A DNA stretch of 64,000 bases from Bacteroides stercoris ATCC 43183 (GCF_025147325.1 NZ_CP102262.1:2232001-2296000); one strand, 5' to 3'. Positions 43,769-53,357 are shown, counted from the stretch's first letter. Numbers and translations: made by a program. The notes: a model not told the origin generated them from the sequence alone.

Positions 43769-44005
43769 CCTCTAAAAAACAAATAAGACCACCTCCCTCT
43801 CTTTCGGCTTGGCAGAGGTATCATTCTTTTTGGCATGTGTTGTTATGGGAGACTACTCTGTTTAGTCTCCTGTTTTATATTACTTTCCTCTTCGAACTCG
43901 AAGTTCAGACTGGCTTTCAATTCTTTATTGATTTCTCAGACAGTTTGCAAAACGGAGTTTACTCTACCACAAAGATACGGTCCTTTTCATCAATAAAGTT
44001 TAAGT
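43769..44005 (-). ncRNA. Candidate guide (bridge/seek) RNA region of IS110 element 1
   Basis: This 237-bp non-coding right end lies downstream of the recombinase. On the minus strand, 43977 to 43941 contains TATCTTTGTGGTAG, then ACTCCGTTTTGCAAA. This is nearly the same block as in the second IS110 element (55042-55077), although the two elements differ elsewhere. TATCTTTG is the exact complement of the insertion target CAAAGATA. In IS1111-type elements the guide RNA is made from this side. RNA existence and ends are inferred. Confidence 0.45.
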
Positions 44006-45145
44006 TTATGCTGCTTGTATTCTTCTTTTATATTCTGGATTGAAAGCCTCTTTTTTTGATAACATATTCCAAATCAGAACAAGTAACTTCCTTGCAACTG
44101 CAATTAGTGCTTTTTGTTTGCTTTTTCCTCGTGCCAATAATCGTTGATACATTTTCATGAACCTACTGTCTTTTGTTCTAGCCGCACTCCAGGCTGCTTC
44201 CACCAATATTTTACGAAGGTATTTATTCCCATGGGTGATTTTTCGGGATTTAATTCTTCCTGCACTCTGGTCATTACGCGGTTTAAGGCCTGCCCAACCT
44301 ACAATTGCGGATGCGGTTAGGAACATCTTCATATCCACTCCGATTTCAGCAATGATATTGGCAGCACTCTCTTCCTTTATACCCGGAAGAGTTTGAAGCA
44401 ATTCCAATTCTTCGCAATAATGCGCTTCGCAAATAGCCTGCATCTTGGCTTTATTTTCACTTTTGTGTTGTTCCATCTGCATACGTTCGTCACGATACTG
44501 ACGGAGTATATCACGGTCCGTATCAGATACAAAACCATTGAGAGAATCTTCGACAACCTGTCGCCCGTGCTTGTTCAAGGTACGTTTATGAATTAAAGTT
44601 ACCAATACTTTCGGATTACTCTCTCCCGATATAATGGCGTTGACAACCTTTTGATAACCTTTACAGGAGATGCAGGAGACATAGTTGCTAATACGGATAT
44701 TACAGCGTTGAAGAATCATATCCATACGTTGTTCCGCATGAACGATGTTTTTGGAGAGTTCATGATTGCGACGCTCATATTGGCGCAAACATTGAATCAT
44801 ACGATCCGGAACGTAACTACCACGAATCAAACCTTTCTGCAGAACTGTAGCTATCCACTCAGCATCCTTGACGTCACTTTTACGACCGGGAAGCTGTTTG
44901 ATGAAATAAGGATTGACAAGTTTCAGACTAAAGTCAACAGACAAAATATTCCAAATTGGAATCCAATAGATACTTGTACTCTCAAGAGCAACTTCACAAA
45001 CATGATGAGAAACAAGCAAATCACGTAACTTATCCAGCTCAGGAGTCAATACACCAAAAACAGATTCGATTTTTGAACCGTTTTCATACAAGATACACAT
45101 ATAAATGCTATCTTTGTGAACATCAAGACCACATACTCGTCTCAT
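44006..45145 (-). CDS. IS110-family recombinase/transposase (element 1)
   Basis: 379 residues. The N-terminal RuvC-like DEDD domain is seen: GLDVHKDSIYMC (Asp8), VALESTSIYW (Glu), and GRKSDVKDAEW (two Asp). The C-terminal Transposase_20 domain follows with LQTLPGIKEESAANIIAEIG and GLKPRNDQSAGRIKSRKIT, the Ser of the latter being the candidate nucleophile region. The enzyme would cut and join DNA under guidance of an RNA from the element's own end. All key residues are present, so it may be active. Confidence 0.9.
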   Translation of the reverse strand: MRRVCGLDVHKDSIYMCILYENGSKIESVFGVLTPELDKLRDLLVSHHVCEVALESTSIYWIPIWNILSVDFSLKLVNPYFIKQLPGRKSDVKDAEWIATVLQKGLIRGSYVPDRMIQCLRQYERRNHELSKNIVHAEQRMDMILQRCNIRISNYVSCISCKGYQKVVNAIISGESNPKVLVTLIHKRTLNKHGRQVVEDSLNGFVSDTDRDILRQYRDERMQMEQHKSENKAKMQAICEAHYCEELELLQTLPGIKEESAANIIAEIGVDMKMFLTASAIVGWAGLKPRNDQSAGRIKSRKITHGNKYLRKILVEAAWSAARTKDSRFMKMYQRLLARGKSKQKALIAVARKLLVLIWNMLSKKEAFNPEYKRRIQAA

Positions 45146-45308
45146 AATAAGCCAATTTATAGGTTAATAACTGGAGACCTAAGGATAACAAAAAATTGTG
45201 TACCAAGAGTACGAATAAGGCGAAAGAGAGGGAGGTGGTCTTGTTTTTATTGGACTGGCATAAAAATCCAAGGTTCTTTATGTAAGTTTGTCTCCAAATT
45301 CATAGCTT

Positions 45309-45650
45309 ATGGAATTAAACGGTTATCGCCTTCTTCTTCCTGAAGGCACTTTAGACTACTTTGATCTTGTTGATGTGAAGGAAAGCGTACATGAAGTTGT
45401 GATCTACCTTGAGGAGAAAAATATCGTTCCTGAGAAGTATACAGATCAGGATACTGAGAGTAAAGGCTTTTATGATCCTGTTATTGTTCAGGATTTTCCT
45501 CTCCGTGGCAAGAAGGTCTTCCTTAATATTCGTCGTCGTCGCTGGCTCTTAAAGAAGCATAATGAGTATATCTCTCGCAACTGGCGTATGGTGGCTGAAG
45601 GTACTCGTATGACGCAGGGTTTTGCGTCTTTTTTAAAAGAACTATATTGA
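45309..45650 (+). CDS. IS-A copy 3 ORF1
   Basis: 113 residues, like the other ORF1 copies (with VHEVV in place of VNEVV). Its own promoter region has been cut by the IS110 insertion ending at 45286, which destroyed the TATCTTTG box 20 bp upstream. Expression would now depend on transcription out of the IS110 left end. Confidence 0.75.
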   Translation: MELNGYRLLLPEGTLDYFDLVDVKESVHEVVIYLEEKNIVPEKYTDQDTESKGFYDPVIVQDFPLRGKKVFLNIRRRRWLLKKHNEYISRNWRMVAEGTRMTQGFASFLKELY

Positions 45651-45708
45651 TAGCTATCCGATCAGTTGCAAGCTCTTAGGTGTTTTATATGGAGTTGACG
45701 GGGATTTA

Positions 45709-46629
45709 TTGGAGCGTCAATACCGTAACCATCTAAGTGGTTATCTCCATTGGGACCAACTTGTTCATGCAGAGGATTGGCTACTATTCGAAAAGAATAT
45801 CGGTGCTTATATCTGTATTGATGAGGTAGCCCTCTCGCGTGGAGAACTCTATACTGTACTGACCAATAAAGAAGCTCACGGTGGTAAAGGTAGTATGATT
45901 GCCATCATTAAAGGTACGGACGTTCATACGGTCACTTCTGTCCTGCTTAAGCTCTCCCGTCGCCGCCGTTACCAAGTGCGCGAGATAACCTTGGATATGG
46001 CTCCTAACATGGAGCAGATTGCACGCATCTGCTTTCCTGCGGCCAAACGTGTTACCGATCGCTTTCACGTACAGAAGTTAGCTTATGAAGCTGTGCAGGA
46101 GATGCGTGTAAAAGCTCGCTGGGAGGCTTTGGATGAAGAGTCCACTCAGCTTGCTTATGCAAAGGCCTGTGGAAAGATGTATCATGCACCTGTTTTCGCT
46201 AATGGAGATACAAGAAAGCAGTTGTTAGCAAGAAGTATTTATCTGCTTTACAAGAAGGAATCCTTATGGACTCAGTCTCAAAGAATACGGGCTGAAATTC
46301 TTTTCAAGGAATATCCCGATATAAAGAAAGGATATTATCTGTCTATGCGGTTAGGCTTAATCTATCATCAGTGTAAGTTTAAGGATATTGCTTTGACAAG
46401 GCTGGCAAGGTGGTATGATGAAGTAGATAAATCAGGGTTCCTCACCTTTGGAAGGGTCGCACGTTCTATACAAACACATTATCTGGATATAATCAATTTC
46501 TTTGAAAGGAGGGCAACCAATGCCGCAGCAGAGTCATTCAATGCTAAAATCAAAGCATTTAGAGCACAGTTTAGGGGAGTCGGAGATATGCCATTCTTTA
46601 TTTTTAGATTATATAAATTAACAGTCTGA
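45709..46629 (+). CDS. IS-A copy 3 transposase ORF2 with chimeric C-terminus
   Basis: 306 residues. Identical to copy 1 up to KIKAFRAQF. The last residues are RGVGDMPFFIFRLYKLTV in place of RGVRDRAFFLYRLAKLYA. The catalytic residues are kept. The change coincides with loss of the normal IS-A right end and suggests recombination with a relative. An inverted repeat (AGTCTGAAA at 46623 and TTTCAGACT at 46653) follows the stop. Confidence 0.75.
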   Translation: MERQYRNHLSGYLHWDQLVHAEDWLLFEKNIGAYICIDEVALSRGELYTVLTNKEAHGGKGSMIAIIKGTDVHTVTSVLLKLSRRRRYQVREITLDMAPNMEQIARICFPAAKRVTDRFHVQKLAYEAVQEMRVKARWEALDEESTQLAYAKACGKMYHAPVFANGDTRKQLLARSIYLLYKKESLWTQSQRIRAEILFKEYPDIKKGYYLSMRLGLIYHQCKFKDIALTRLARWYDEVDKSGFLTFGRVARSIQTHYLDIINFFERRATNAAAESFNAKIKAFRAQFRGVGDMPFFIFRLYKLTV

Positions 46630-46809
46630 AATTAACATACTTACAGATTTTTTTCAGACTAACCCCAAAAAGTCCCGCAAATCTCAACGACCTACGGGAC
46701 CCCAGAATAAACAGAACTTAGAATACTCTTTAGTATCCCTTCAATAAGTTGCAAACAGCAGAATAGAATCACTCAAAACAGACTTTCCACACCGATTAGG
46801 AACCAACAC

Positions 46810-46893
46810 TTATGATTCCATTCCCGCACTCTTTACAATAGACTTGCATATTGATAACCCCAAACCAGTCCCCTGTGCAAAAGAGCCGGGCTC
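46810..46893 (-). pseudogene. Histidine kinase remnant (ATP-lid region)
   Basis: The minus strand reads EEPGSFAQGTGLGLSICKSI followed by VKSAGMES and a stop at 46810. FAQGTGLGLSICKSIV is the G2 box of the HATPase domain of Bacteroides sensor kinases. Upstream in the same frame there is a stop codon, and the normal C-terminal end is missing, so this is a decayed fragment. Nothing else recognisable was found in 46667-47174, apart from a GTCCCG/CGGGAC hairpin at about 46672-46701. Confidence 0.55.
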
Positions 46894-47174
46894 TTCAAAT
46901 CAGTCAAAGAACGTAGAAAATTGTTCTCGTGCATTTCATATACTGCGTCAGTAGCACTCAAATTCAACTCCTGTTTATTATTGCATAAAATATATCCATA
47001 CATTACTTTGGCGTATATTATATGGCATCAGCCAACAAAATATATACGTAGCAATGTTTTTATACTGCAAAGAAAAGCTTTTCTGCATGAAGCATCTTAA
47101 TTTAAAAGCTCTTGCTATAAAGAAATGTCCTAAAGTTTATAAAGAAAAGTCTTATAATATTGTATAACAATAAT

Positions 47175-48896
47175 TTATTGTTTCATATCCAATTGGGTCT
47201 TTTTAAATTCAGAAGGTGTCATTCCCGTTTTATTCTTGAACAGACTATGAAAAGTAGGCATACTATTAATGCCGGAAGCCTCAGCTATAGCACGTAAAGT
47301 ATATTCAGGATGTTCCTTCAACAAATGTATAGCATGATTCAAACGTAACTCATTGATATAACCACTCAGATTAGTACCTGTATTTTCTTTTATCATCTTA
47401 GCAAAACGGGTATTATTCATATGCGCCATTCTGACTAAATCTTCTCTTGACAAATCAGCAGAAAGATACAATTCATCTCTCCTTATCAAAGAATCCAATT
47501 TCTGAAAGACCTGTTTATTGATTTCATACTCTTTATCAATGTCGGAAGATTCTGTATCCAAGTCATTATACAGAATAGACTTATCATCTTCACCTGGCGA
47601 TTGCTGTTTCTTCTTTTGCTCTGACAGCGCCTCATTTACATACTTCACCAATGCCCTGTTCTTTTCTTTGATATTACGATTCTGCAGCCAAACCTTCCAA
47701 AGAAAAAACAAGACCAGCAGTACTATAAAAAAAATAAAAGCCAGAGAAATTGTCCGTATCTTCAATTTTAAAGCTTGTTCTGCAATGTGGGCTTCTCTCT
47801 CATCAACATCGTACAAGGTTTCTAATTCCAATGCCGCATTTGTTTTTTCACGCTGATATATGCTGTCAGTCAAAGCAATGAAAACAGTACTTAGCTTCAC
47901 TGCCTTTTCATATTCCTTCAAACCAGTATAAGCTTTTATCTCTTTAGACAAAATGCCACGATACTGATAATTAATTGTATCCTCTCTCCTAAAAACTTCT
48001 TTCAGCTCGCGACAATTATCTAAAACTTCCCTATACCGGCCTGTCACAAACAAATAGGGAGTAGCATCGTATTTCCCGGCAGGAGTTGAAGCTGCCAAAG
48101 TAGACTTATATTTTATAAAACATTCCTCTGCTTTCTCCTTATCACCCGAACAATAATACAAATAAGCCAGTTTGGAATACAGATAAGACTTCTGTAAGTC
48201 CAAATAAGCAGCTTGTATTCCTTCCTTGCCTTCCATTTTATCCAACAGTTTCTGTCGATATAGCCCAACGGACAACGCATTATCTATTAATCCATCATCT
48301 ATCAAAAAACTCATTTTAACCCCGTTGAAATAAGAAAGCATACGCAAACCATATGCATCGTCAGCATCCCTCAAAAGTTGAATAGCTTCATCAAATGTTT
48401 CGTAAGCATCCTTTTTAAAAGACAGCCAACGCTTATTTTCTCCCATACAGAACAACAGTTTAGCCTCTGCCCGCTTATTCTCCATATCCCTCGCTTGCCT
48501 GATGCCTTCAACAACATACCGGTTACTCACCTCATATTCACTCAACAAACTTGATAATTCCGCCAATGCAATCGTCATCTTAAGCAAATGTTCAGGATTA
48601 TTACCAGCAATGGAATCCTGAACATAAGCTCTCCGTGCATAACGAAAAGCCAATTTGCACTGATATCTATTACGATAGACCATACTCCGCAAATCGTTTA
48701 TGCGCGCAGGCATCATTACCTTCTTCTTTTCAGCTTCATCCAGCAACTGCAAGGCACGGTCGGGTTCACTCATATATATATCTGTAATATATTGATCCGT
48801 ATAAAGTGAAGATTGTCCGCTCTCTTTTTTTTCCTGAGCCATCAAAAAAACGCTGTTCACCCAAAATAAGAAACAGATATAAAGGAATTTTTTCAT
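47175..48896 (-). CDS. Membrane-bound TPR sensor with AraC-type DNA-binding domain
   Basis: 573 residues: signal peptide (MKKFLYICFLFWVNSVFLMA), TPR-rich periplasmic part to about residue 375, one membrane helix (TISLAFIFFIVLLVLFFLW), a coiled linker, and a C-terminal AraC HTH. The HTH has two helix-turn-helices: LVRMAHMNNTRFAKMIKE, and LRAIAEASGINSMPTFHSLF ending in KNKTGMTPSEFKK. Such one-component membrane regulators detect a periplasmic signal and act on DNA from the membrane. It is divergent from the radical SAM gene at 49003 and might control it. Confidence 0.88.
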   Translation of the reverse strand: MKKFLYICFLFWVNSVFLMAQEKKESGQSSLYTDQYITDIYMSEPDRALQLLDEAEKKKVMMPARINDLRSMVYRNRYQCKLAFRYARRAYVQDSIAGNNPEHLLKMTIALAELSSLLSEYEVSNRYVVEGIRQARDMENKRAEAKLLFCMGENKRWLSFKKDAYETFDEAIQLLRDADDAYGLRMLSYFNGVKMSFLIDDGLIDNALSVGLYRQKLLDKMEGKEGIQAAYLDLQKSYLYSKLAYLYYCSGDKEKAEECFIKYKSTLAASTPAGKYDATPYLFVTGRYREVLDNCRELKEVFRREDTINYQYRGILSKEIKAYTGLKEYEKAVKLSTVFIALTDSIYQREKTNAALELETLYDVDEREAHIAEQALKLKIRTISLAFIFFIVLLVLFFLWKVWLQNRNIKEKNRALVKYVNEALSEQKKKQQSPGEDDKSILYNDLDTESSDIDKEYEINKQVFQKLDSLIRRDELYLSADLSREDLVRMAHMNNTRFAKMIKENTGTNLSGYINELRLNHAIHLLKEHPEYTLRAIAEASGINSMPTFHSLFKNKTGMTPSEFKKTQLDMKQ

Positions 48897-48949
48897 AGCA
48901 TTTGAACCTATTCGGATTTACTAACTGTTCGCAAATATATACTTTTTTA

Positions 48950-48980
48950 TTTATCCTAACAGTAAAATCATCTATCTTTG
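48950..48980 (+). promoter_or_regulatory. Promoter of the radical SAM gene
   Basis: TATCTTTG at 48973-48980, with TTTA at 48950-48953 as a near match of the -33 box, 19 bp apart. The start codon follows at 49003. Confidence 0.65.
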
Positions 48981-49002
48981 CAAAGACGAAACTTAATCAG
49001 AT

Positions 49003-50643
49003 ATGAAAATTCTTTGGATAGACCTAAATAGTTCCTACGCTCATTCTTCATTGGCACTTCCTGCGCTACATGCACAGATAGCAAACGACTCATCTATTGA
49101 ATGGGCAATAGTATCTGCCACGATAAATGAGAATGTAGGAACCGTTGTAGACGAAGCTTACCGCCATAAGCCCGACATCATAGCTGCAACAACCTGGCTT
49201 TTCAATCACGAACAGTTGCTACATATTACTTCAAGGCTGAAAGTATTACTTCCTAAAGCATGTCTCATATTAGGCGGTCCGGAGTTCCTCGGAAATAATG
49301 AGTTATTTCTGCGCAAGTACCCTTTTGTGGACTGCGTATTCAGAGGAGAAGGCGAGGAAGTCTTTCCCCAATGGCTGACTTGCTGGAACCAACCAGAACT
49401 GTGGAATGATATTGCCGGACTATGCTATTTGGACACTGACAAGCAATACAGAGACAATGGAACAGCCCGTGTCTTAAACTTTTCCAGACTCATTCCACCC
49501 GAAAAAAGCTGTTTCTTCAATTGGGACAAACCGTTTGTGCAACTTGAAACCACACGCGGATGTTTCAACACATGCGCCTTTTGCGTCAGCGGCGGCGAAA
49601 AACCTATACGTACACTCTCCATTGAAAACATCCGCCAACGGCTTCAAACCATTCACGAACACGGTATCAAAAACATACGTGTACTCGACCGTACATTCAA
49701 CTACAATACGCATCGCGCAAAAGAACTGCTTCAGCTGTTTTTAGAATATCCCGATATACATTTTCATTTAGAGATACATCCAGCTCTTCTTTCCGAAGAA
49801 CTGAAAGAAGAATTGAAACAATTGCCACAAGGTCTGCTTCACCTCGAAGCGGGAATTCAAAGTTTGCGCGAACCTGTTCTTGAGCAAAGCCACCGTATGG
49901 GAAAATTATCCGATGCCTTAAAAGGGCTGAAATTTCTATGCTCGCTCCCGAATATGGAAACGCATGCCGACCTCATTGCCGGACTTCCCCTCTATCACCT
50001 CTATGAAATATTTGAAGATGTATATACCCTTGCCGGATACAATGCAGGAGAGATACAGCTGGAATCACTCAAATTGCTTCCAGGTACGGAAATGCGTCGA
50101 CGGGCAGAAGAACTTGGAATACGCTATTCCCCCTTTCCTCCTTACGAAGTTTTGGAAACCAACGAAATCAGCGTTGGAGAACTGCAAACCGCTCGCCGGC
50201 TGTCTCGCCTGTTAGATGCTTTCTACAATACTCCCGCCTGGCATACACTAACCAGAGAGTTAATATTAAATGACAAAGATTTTCTACATAACTTCCTTAA
50301 ATATCTGATACAGGTAAATCTGATAGACCAGCCTATGAGTTTGGAGAAACGCGGGCTTATACTTTATGAATATTGCAAACTAGCCTATCCTGAATATAAA
50401 ATCCAAGCAAGCATTGCTTGGATAGAAGCTGGCATGTCCTTAAAAAAGACTCCGGCAGAAAAAGTAAAAACCAAACATCAGATTCCGCCTGAGAAATGGG
50501 AAGTGATATATGGAGAATATAAAAGTAATCTGCGACTTTGCTTTCTTCCGCTCGATGAAAATACAAAATGCGGTTATTGGTTTGGATTTGAAACAGAAAT
50601 ACAGAGAACATTCCCCGTATTCAAAGCTAAAATAGATATATAA
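49003..50643 (+). CDS. B12-binding-domain radical SAM protein (DUF4080 type)
   Basis: 546 residues. An N-terminal cobalamin-binding-like Rossmann domain (SSYAHSSLALPALHAQI, then LILGGPEFLGN) is followed by the radical SAM core with C-x3-C-x2-C in TRGCFNTCAFCVSGGEKP (about residues 186-193). A C-terminal DUF4080-like domain ends the protein. Homologues are widespread in gut Firmicutes and Bacteroidetes; the substrate is unknown. Whether the B12 domain really binds cobalamin is uncertain, since no clear DxHxxG motif is visible. Monocistronic. Confidence 0.88.
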   Translation: MKILWIDLNSSYAHSSLALPALHAQIANDSSIEWAIVSATINENVGTVVDEAYRHKPDIIAATTWLFNHEQLLHITSRLKVLLPKACLILGGPEFLGNNELFLRKYPFVDCVFRGEGEEVFPQWLTCWNQPELWNDIAGLCYLDTDKQYRDNGTARVLNFSRLIPPEKSCFFNWDKPFVQLETTRGCFNTCAFCVSGGEKPIRTLSIENIRQRLQTIHEHGIKNIRVLDRTFNYNTHRAKELLQLFLEYPDIHFHLEIHPALLSEELKEELKQLPQGLLHLEAGIQSLREPVLEQSHRMGKLSDALKGLKFLCSLPNMETHADLIAGLPLYHLYEIFEDVYTLAGYNAGEIQLESLKLLPGTEMRRRAEELGIRYSPFPPYEVLETNEISVGELQTARRLSRLLDAFYNTPAWHTLTRELILNDKDFLHNFLKYLIQVNLIDQPMSLEKRGLILYEYCKLAYPEYKIQASIAWIEAGMSLKKTPAEKVKTKHQIPPEKWEVIYGEYKSNLRLCFLPLDENTKCGYWFGFETEIQRTFPVFKAKIDI

Positions 50644-51048
50644 CAAATATCATTTTACTGCGTTGAATAAAAATGAATTGCCGCTAAAGAAACTGTCACG
50701 CCACGAAGCCTGCACTGCCTCAATTCACTGCCGAAAGCTTGAAAATGCTGGTTGCAGACAACATAAGACAGCAATAAATCCCCGTTAAAAGTACTTTAAT
50801 AAAACAGAACCAACTACTCTGTCGGTTTTTCTATTTCTTTCTTTATCTTTGTGGCTATATTATATTACTTTCGGCTGCATGGACAACGTTCAGAAACAGA
50901 GAGGGAGCATCATACAAAGAAGAAAAGAATAGTGAGAATTGCATACGGATAGAGTATGCAAACGTCCAAGCTGACAACAATTCTGGAAAATGAGCATAAA
51001 AAACAAGATACACCATACGGTCTATTTTCTCCTATTTGGAATAATAAT
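50644..51048. other. Gene-free interval with promoter-like box
   Basis: No convincing gene in about 400 bp. A weak hairpin with T-run lies near 50810-50830, and may end the radical SAM transcript. TATCTTTG occurs at 50844-50851, followed by a 17-codon frame from ATG 50879. An inverted pair GCATAC/GTATGC lies near 50941-50959. IS-A copy 4 starts at 51049 and may have cut a former gene. Confidence 0.4.
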
Positions 51049-51114
51049 GGGTCAATGTAAAAACCTGAGGGGTAAATTTATAAATTGTTATCTTTGTCTC
51101 CAAATTCATAGCTT

Positions 51115-51456
51115 ATGGAATTAAACGGTTATTGCCTTCTTCTTCCTGAAGGCACTTTAGATTACTTTGATCTTGTTGATGTGAAGGAAAGCGTAAATGA
51201 AGTTGTGATCTACCTTGAGGAGAAAAATATCGTTCCTGAGAAGTATACAGATCAGGATACTGAGAGTAAAGGCTTTTATGCTCCTGTTATTGTTCAGGAT
51301 TTTCCTCTTCGTGGCAAGAAGGTCTTCCTTAATATTCGTCGTCGTCGCTGGCTCTTAAAGAAGCATAATGAGTATATCTCTCGTAACTGGCGTATGGTGG
51401 CTGAAGGTACTCGTATGACGCAGGATTTTGCGTCTTTTTTAAAAGAACTGTATTGA
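51115..51456 (+). CDS. IS-A copy 4 ORF1
   Basis: 113 residues, identical in protein to copy 1 ORF1. The TATCTTTG box upstream is intact in this copy. The ORF2 partner is interrupted, so only the N-terminal region could be made. Confidence 0.78.
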   Translation: MELNGYCLLLPEGTLDYFDLVDVKESVNEVVIYLEEKNIVPEKYTDQDTESKGFYAPVIVQDFPLRGKKVFLNIRRRRWLLKKHNEYISRNWRMVAEGTRMTQDFASFLKELY

Positions 51457-51514
51457 TAACTATCCGATCAGTTGCAAGCTCTTAGGTGTTTTATATGGAG
51501 TTGACGGGGATTTA

Positions 51515-52306
51515 TTGGAGCGTCAATACCGTAACCATCTAAGTGGTTATCTCCATTGGGACCAACTTGTTCATGCAGAGGATTGGCTACTATTCGAAAA
51601 GAATATCGGTGCTTATATCTGTATTGATGAGGTAGCCCTCTCGCGTGGGGAACTCTATACTGTACTGACCAATAAAGAAGCTCACGGTGGTAAAGGTAGT
51701 ATGATTGCCATCATTAAAGGTACGGACGTTCATACGGTCACTTCTGTCCTGCTTAAGCTCTCCCGTCGCCGCCGTTACCAAGTGCGCGAGATAACCTTGG
51801 ATATGGCTCCTAACATGGAGCAGATTGCACGCATCTGCTTTCCTGCGGCCAAACGTGTTACCGATCGCTTTCACGTACAGAAGTTAGCTTATGAAGCTGT
51901 GCAGGAGATGCGTGTAAAAGCTCGCTGGGAGGCTTTGGATGAAGAGTCCACTCAGCTTGCTTATGCAAAGGCCTGTGGAAAGATGTATCATGCACCTGTT
52001 TTCGCTAATGGAGATACAAGAAAGCAGTTGTTAGCAAGAAGTATTTATCTGCTTTACAAGAAGGAATCCTTATGGACTCAGTCTCAAAGAATACGGGCTG
52101 AAATTCTTTTCAAGGAATATCCCGATATAAAGAAAGGATATTATCTGTCTATGCGGTTAGGCTTAATCTATCATCAGTGTAAGTTTAAGGATATTGCTTT
52201 GACAAGGCTGGCAAGGTGGTATGATGAAGTAGATAAATCAGGGTTCCTCACCTTTGGAAGGGTCGCACGTTCTATACAAACACATTATCTGGATATAATC
52301 AATTTC
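51515..52306 (+). pseudogene. IS-A copy 4 transposase ORF2, 5' part
   Basis: The first 264 residues are as in copy 1 up to HYLDIINF. There IS-B is inserted, and the frame runs on for a few foreign codons (WVSGFPRLASFLLSV) to a stop at 52354. The missing end, with the catalytic Glu, lies at 57983-58117. Confidence 0.85.
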
Positions 52307-52342
52307 TGGGTCAGCGGATTTCCCCGGTTGGCAAGCTTTCTT

Positions 52343-53347
52343 TTAAGCGTATAGCCTAGCCAGTCTGAACATGAAGAATTTCAGATCAGCCACCCCTCTT
52401 AACTGGCTTCGAAAAGCTTTGATTTTAGCATTGAACGACTCCGCTGAAGCATTTGTCAATCGTTCTTCAAAATAATTTATGATGGTCGTACTATGGTTTG
52501 AAAACGTATCAAGTACCTTGTTGAACTCCATATAGTCAAACTTTTCCACTTCATTGTACCATCTTGCGAGATTTAGCCTTGCTTCATCGAGACCTGACTT
52601 CTTGTTGAAGATGTCTGTCAGTTTCATGCTAAGGCTGTATCCTTCCAGAAGCTTGGGGAATTTATCAAAGAGAATGGCAGCCCTGGTCTTTTGCTGTTCA
52701 TTCCATTTGCTCCAGTGTTTCAGTATAATGTGCTTGCTTCTGCTTACTATCTGTGACAGGGTTTCTCCGTTCTCCATTCTTTCAGGTTCCCATTTCCCTA
52801 TTCTTTCCCTTTCCGCCTTACTCTTTGTTTCTTTCTTCTTTTGGCGATGCTCCCTGATAGCCTGATTTTCCGCATCAAGTACTTTCCACCGATAGCGTAT
52901 TCTTAACTGGTCAACAGCTTCAGACATGAGCTGCTGTACATGAAAACGGTCATTGATCAGCTTTGCGGCAGGAAACACCTTTCTGACTGTCAGCATCATG
53001 GCTGAAGATAAATCTGTAGTGACAGTCTTGACAGACAGCCGTTTCCGGTGCGGAAGCCTGCGCAAGATTCCGCTTACCGCATCTGTGGCCACTCCACGAA
53101 CTATTGCAACTAAAGCACCCTTACGACCTTTAGCTGCTTTATTGGTCAGAATCGTATAAACATCTCCATTGCTCAGGCAAGTTTCATCCAAAGAAAGCTT
53201 TTCTCCAATATTTTCAGGATAAAGGAGATAGTCATGCGCATGTTCGAGCTGATCCCAGTTCCGGTAATCACTGATTTTCTCCTTGTATTGTTTACGAAGA
53301 GTCTGCCCTTTTACGCCATAACGTTCCGCAAGCACACTGATGCTCAC
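52343..53347 (-). CDS. IS-B transposase, catalytic ORF2
   Basis: 334 residues from GTG at 53347. ISL3-like DDE domain: LSLDETCLSNGDVYTILTNK, VTTDLSSAMMLTVRKVFP with NDRFHVQQLMSEA, and ERLTNASAESFNAKIKAFRS. It has a charged insertion (REHRQKKKETKSKAERER) that IS-A lacks. The frame is open upstream to just past the T6A4G run in ORF1, so the true product is probably an ORF1-ORF2 fusion. Confidence 0.85.
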   Translation of the reverse strand: MSISVLAERYGVKGQTLRKQYKEKISDYRNWDQLEHAHDYLLYPENIGEKLSLDETCLSNGDVYTILTNKAAKGRKGALVAIVRGVATDAVSGILRRLPHRKRLSVKTVTTDLSSAMMLTVRKVFPAAKLINDRFHVQQLMSEAVDQLRIRYRWKVLDAENQAIREHRQKKKETKSKAERERIGKWEPERMENGETLSQIVSRSKHIILKHWSKWNEQQKTRAAILFDKFPKLLEGYSLSMKLTDIFNKKSGLDEARLNLARWYNEVEKFDYMEFNKVLDTFSNHSTTIINYFEERLTNASAESFNAKIKAFRSQLRGVADLKFFMFRLARLYA

Positions 53348-53357
53348 AGGAGTAGAT

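Larger units (their letters stand above)
43769..45286 (-). mobile_element. IS110/IS1111-type element 1, inserted in the IS-A promoter box
   Basis: 1518 bp on the minus strand, no terminal inverted repeats. It has a 24-bp subterminal inverted repeat (43785-43808 and 45218-45241, one mismatch), 16 bp from its right end and 45 bp from its left end. Subterminal repeats of this kind mark the IS1111 subgroup. The flanks, read in the element's orientation, are GAGACAAA and (AAA)GATAACA; the uninterrupted IS-A has GAGACAAAGATAACA. The insertion therefore split CAAA^GATA with AAA on both sides. Confidence 0.88.
43722..46666 (+). mobile_element. IS-A copy 3, interrupted by an IS110-type element and with a foreign right end
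   Basis: The left end (43722) has the IS-A repeat on the plus strand. At 43768 the IS is split by an IS110-type element, and it resumes at 45287 with its TTTGTCTCC leader, ORF1 and ORF2. After about 46570 the sequence no longer matches IS-A. It ends CAGACTAACCCC near 46666 instead of the usual GTTACGTTGACCC, so the right end comes from a different relative. Confidence 0.8.

Noticed and set aside
46672..46701. GTCCCG/CGGGAC hairpin as a terminator
   Set aside because: No T-run follows on either strand; too short to assign a role.
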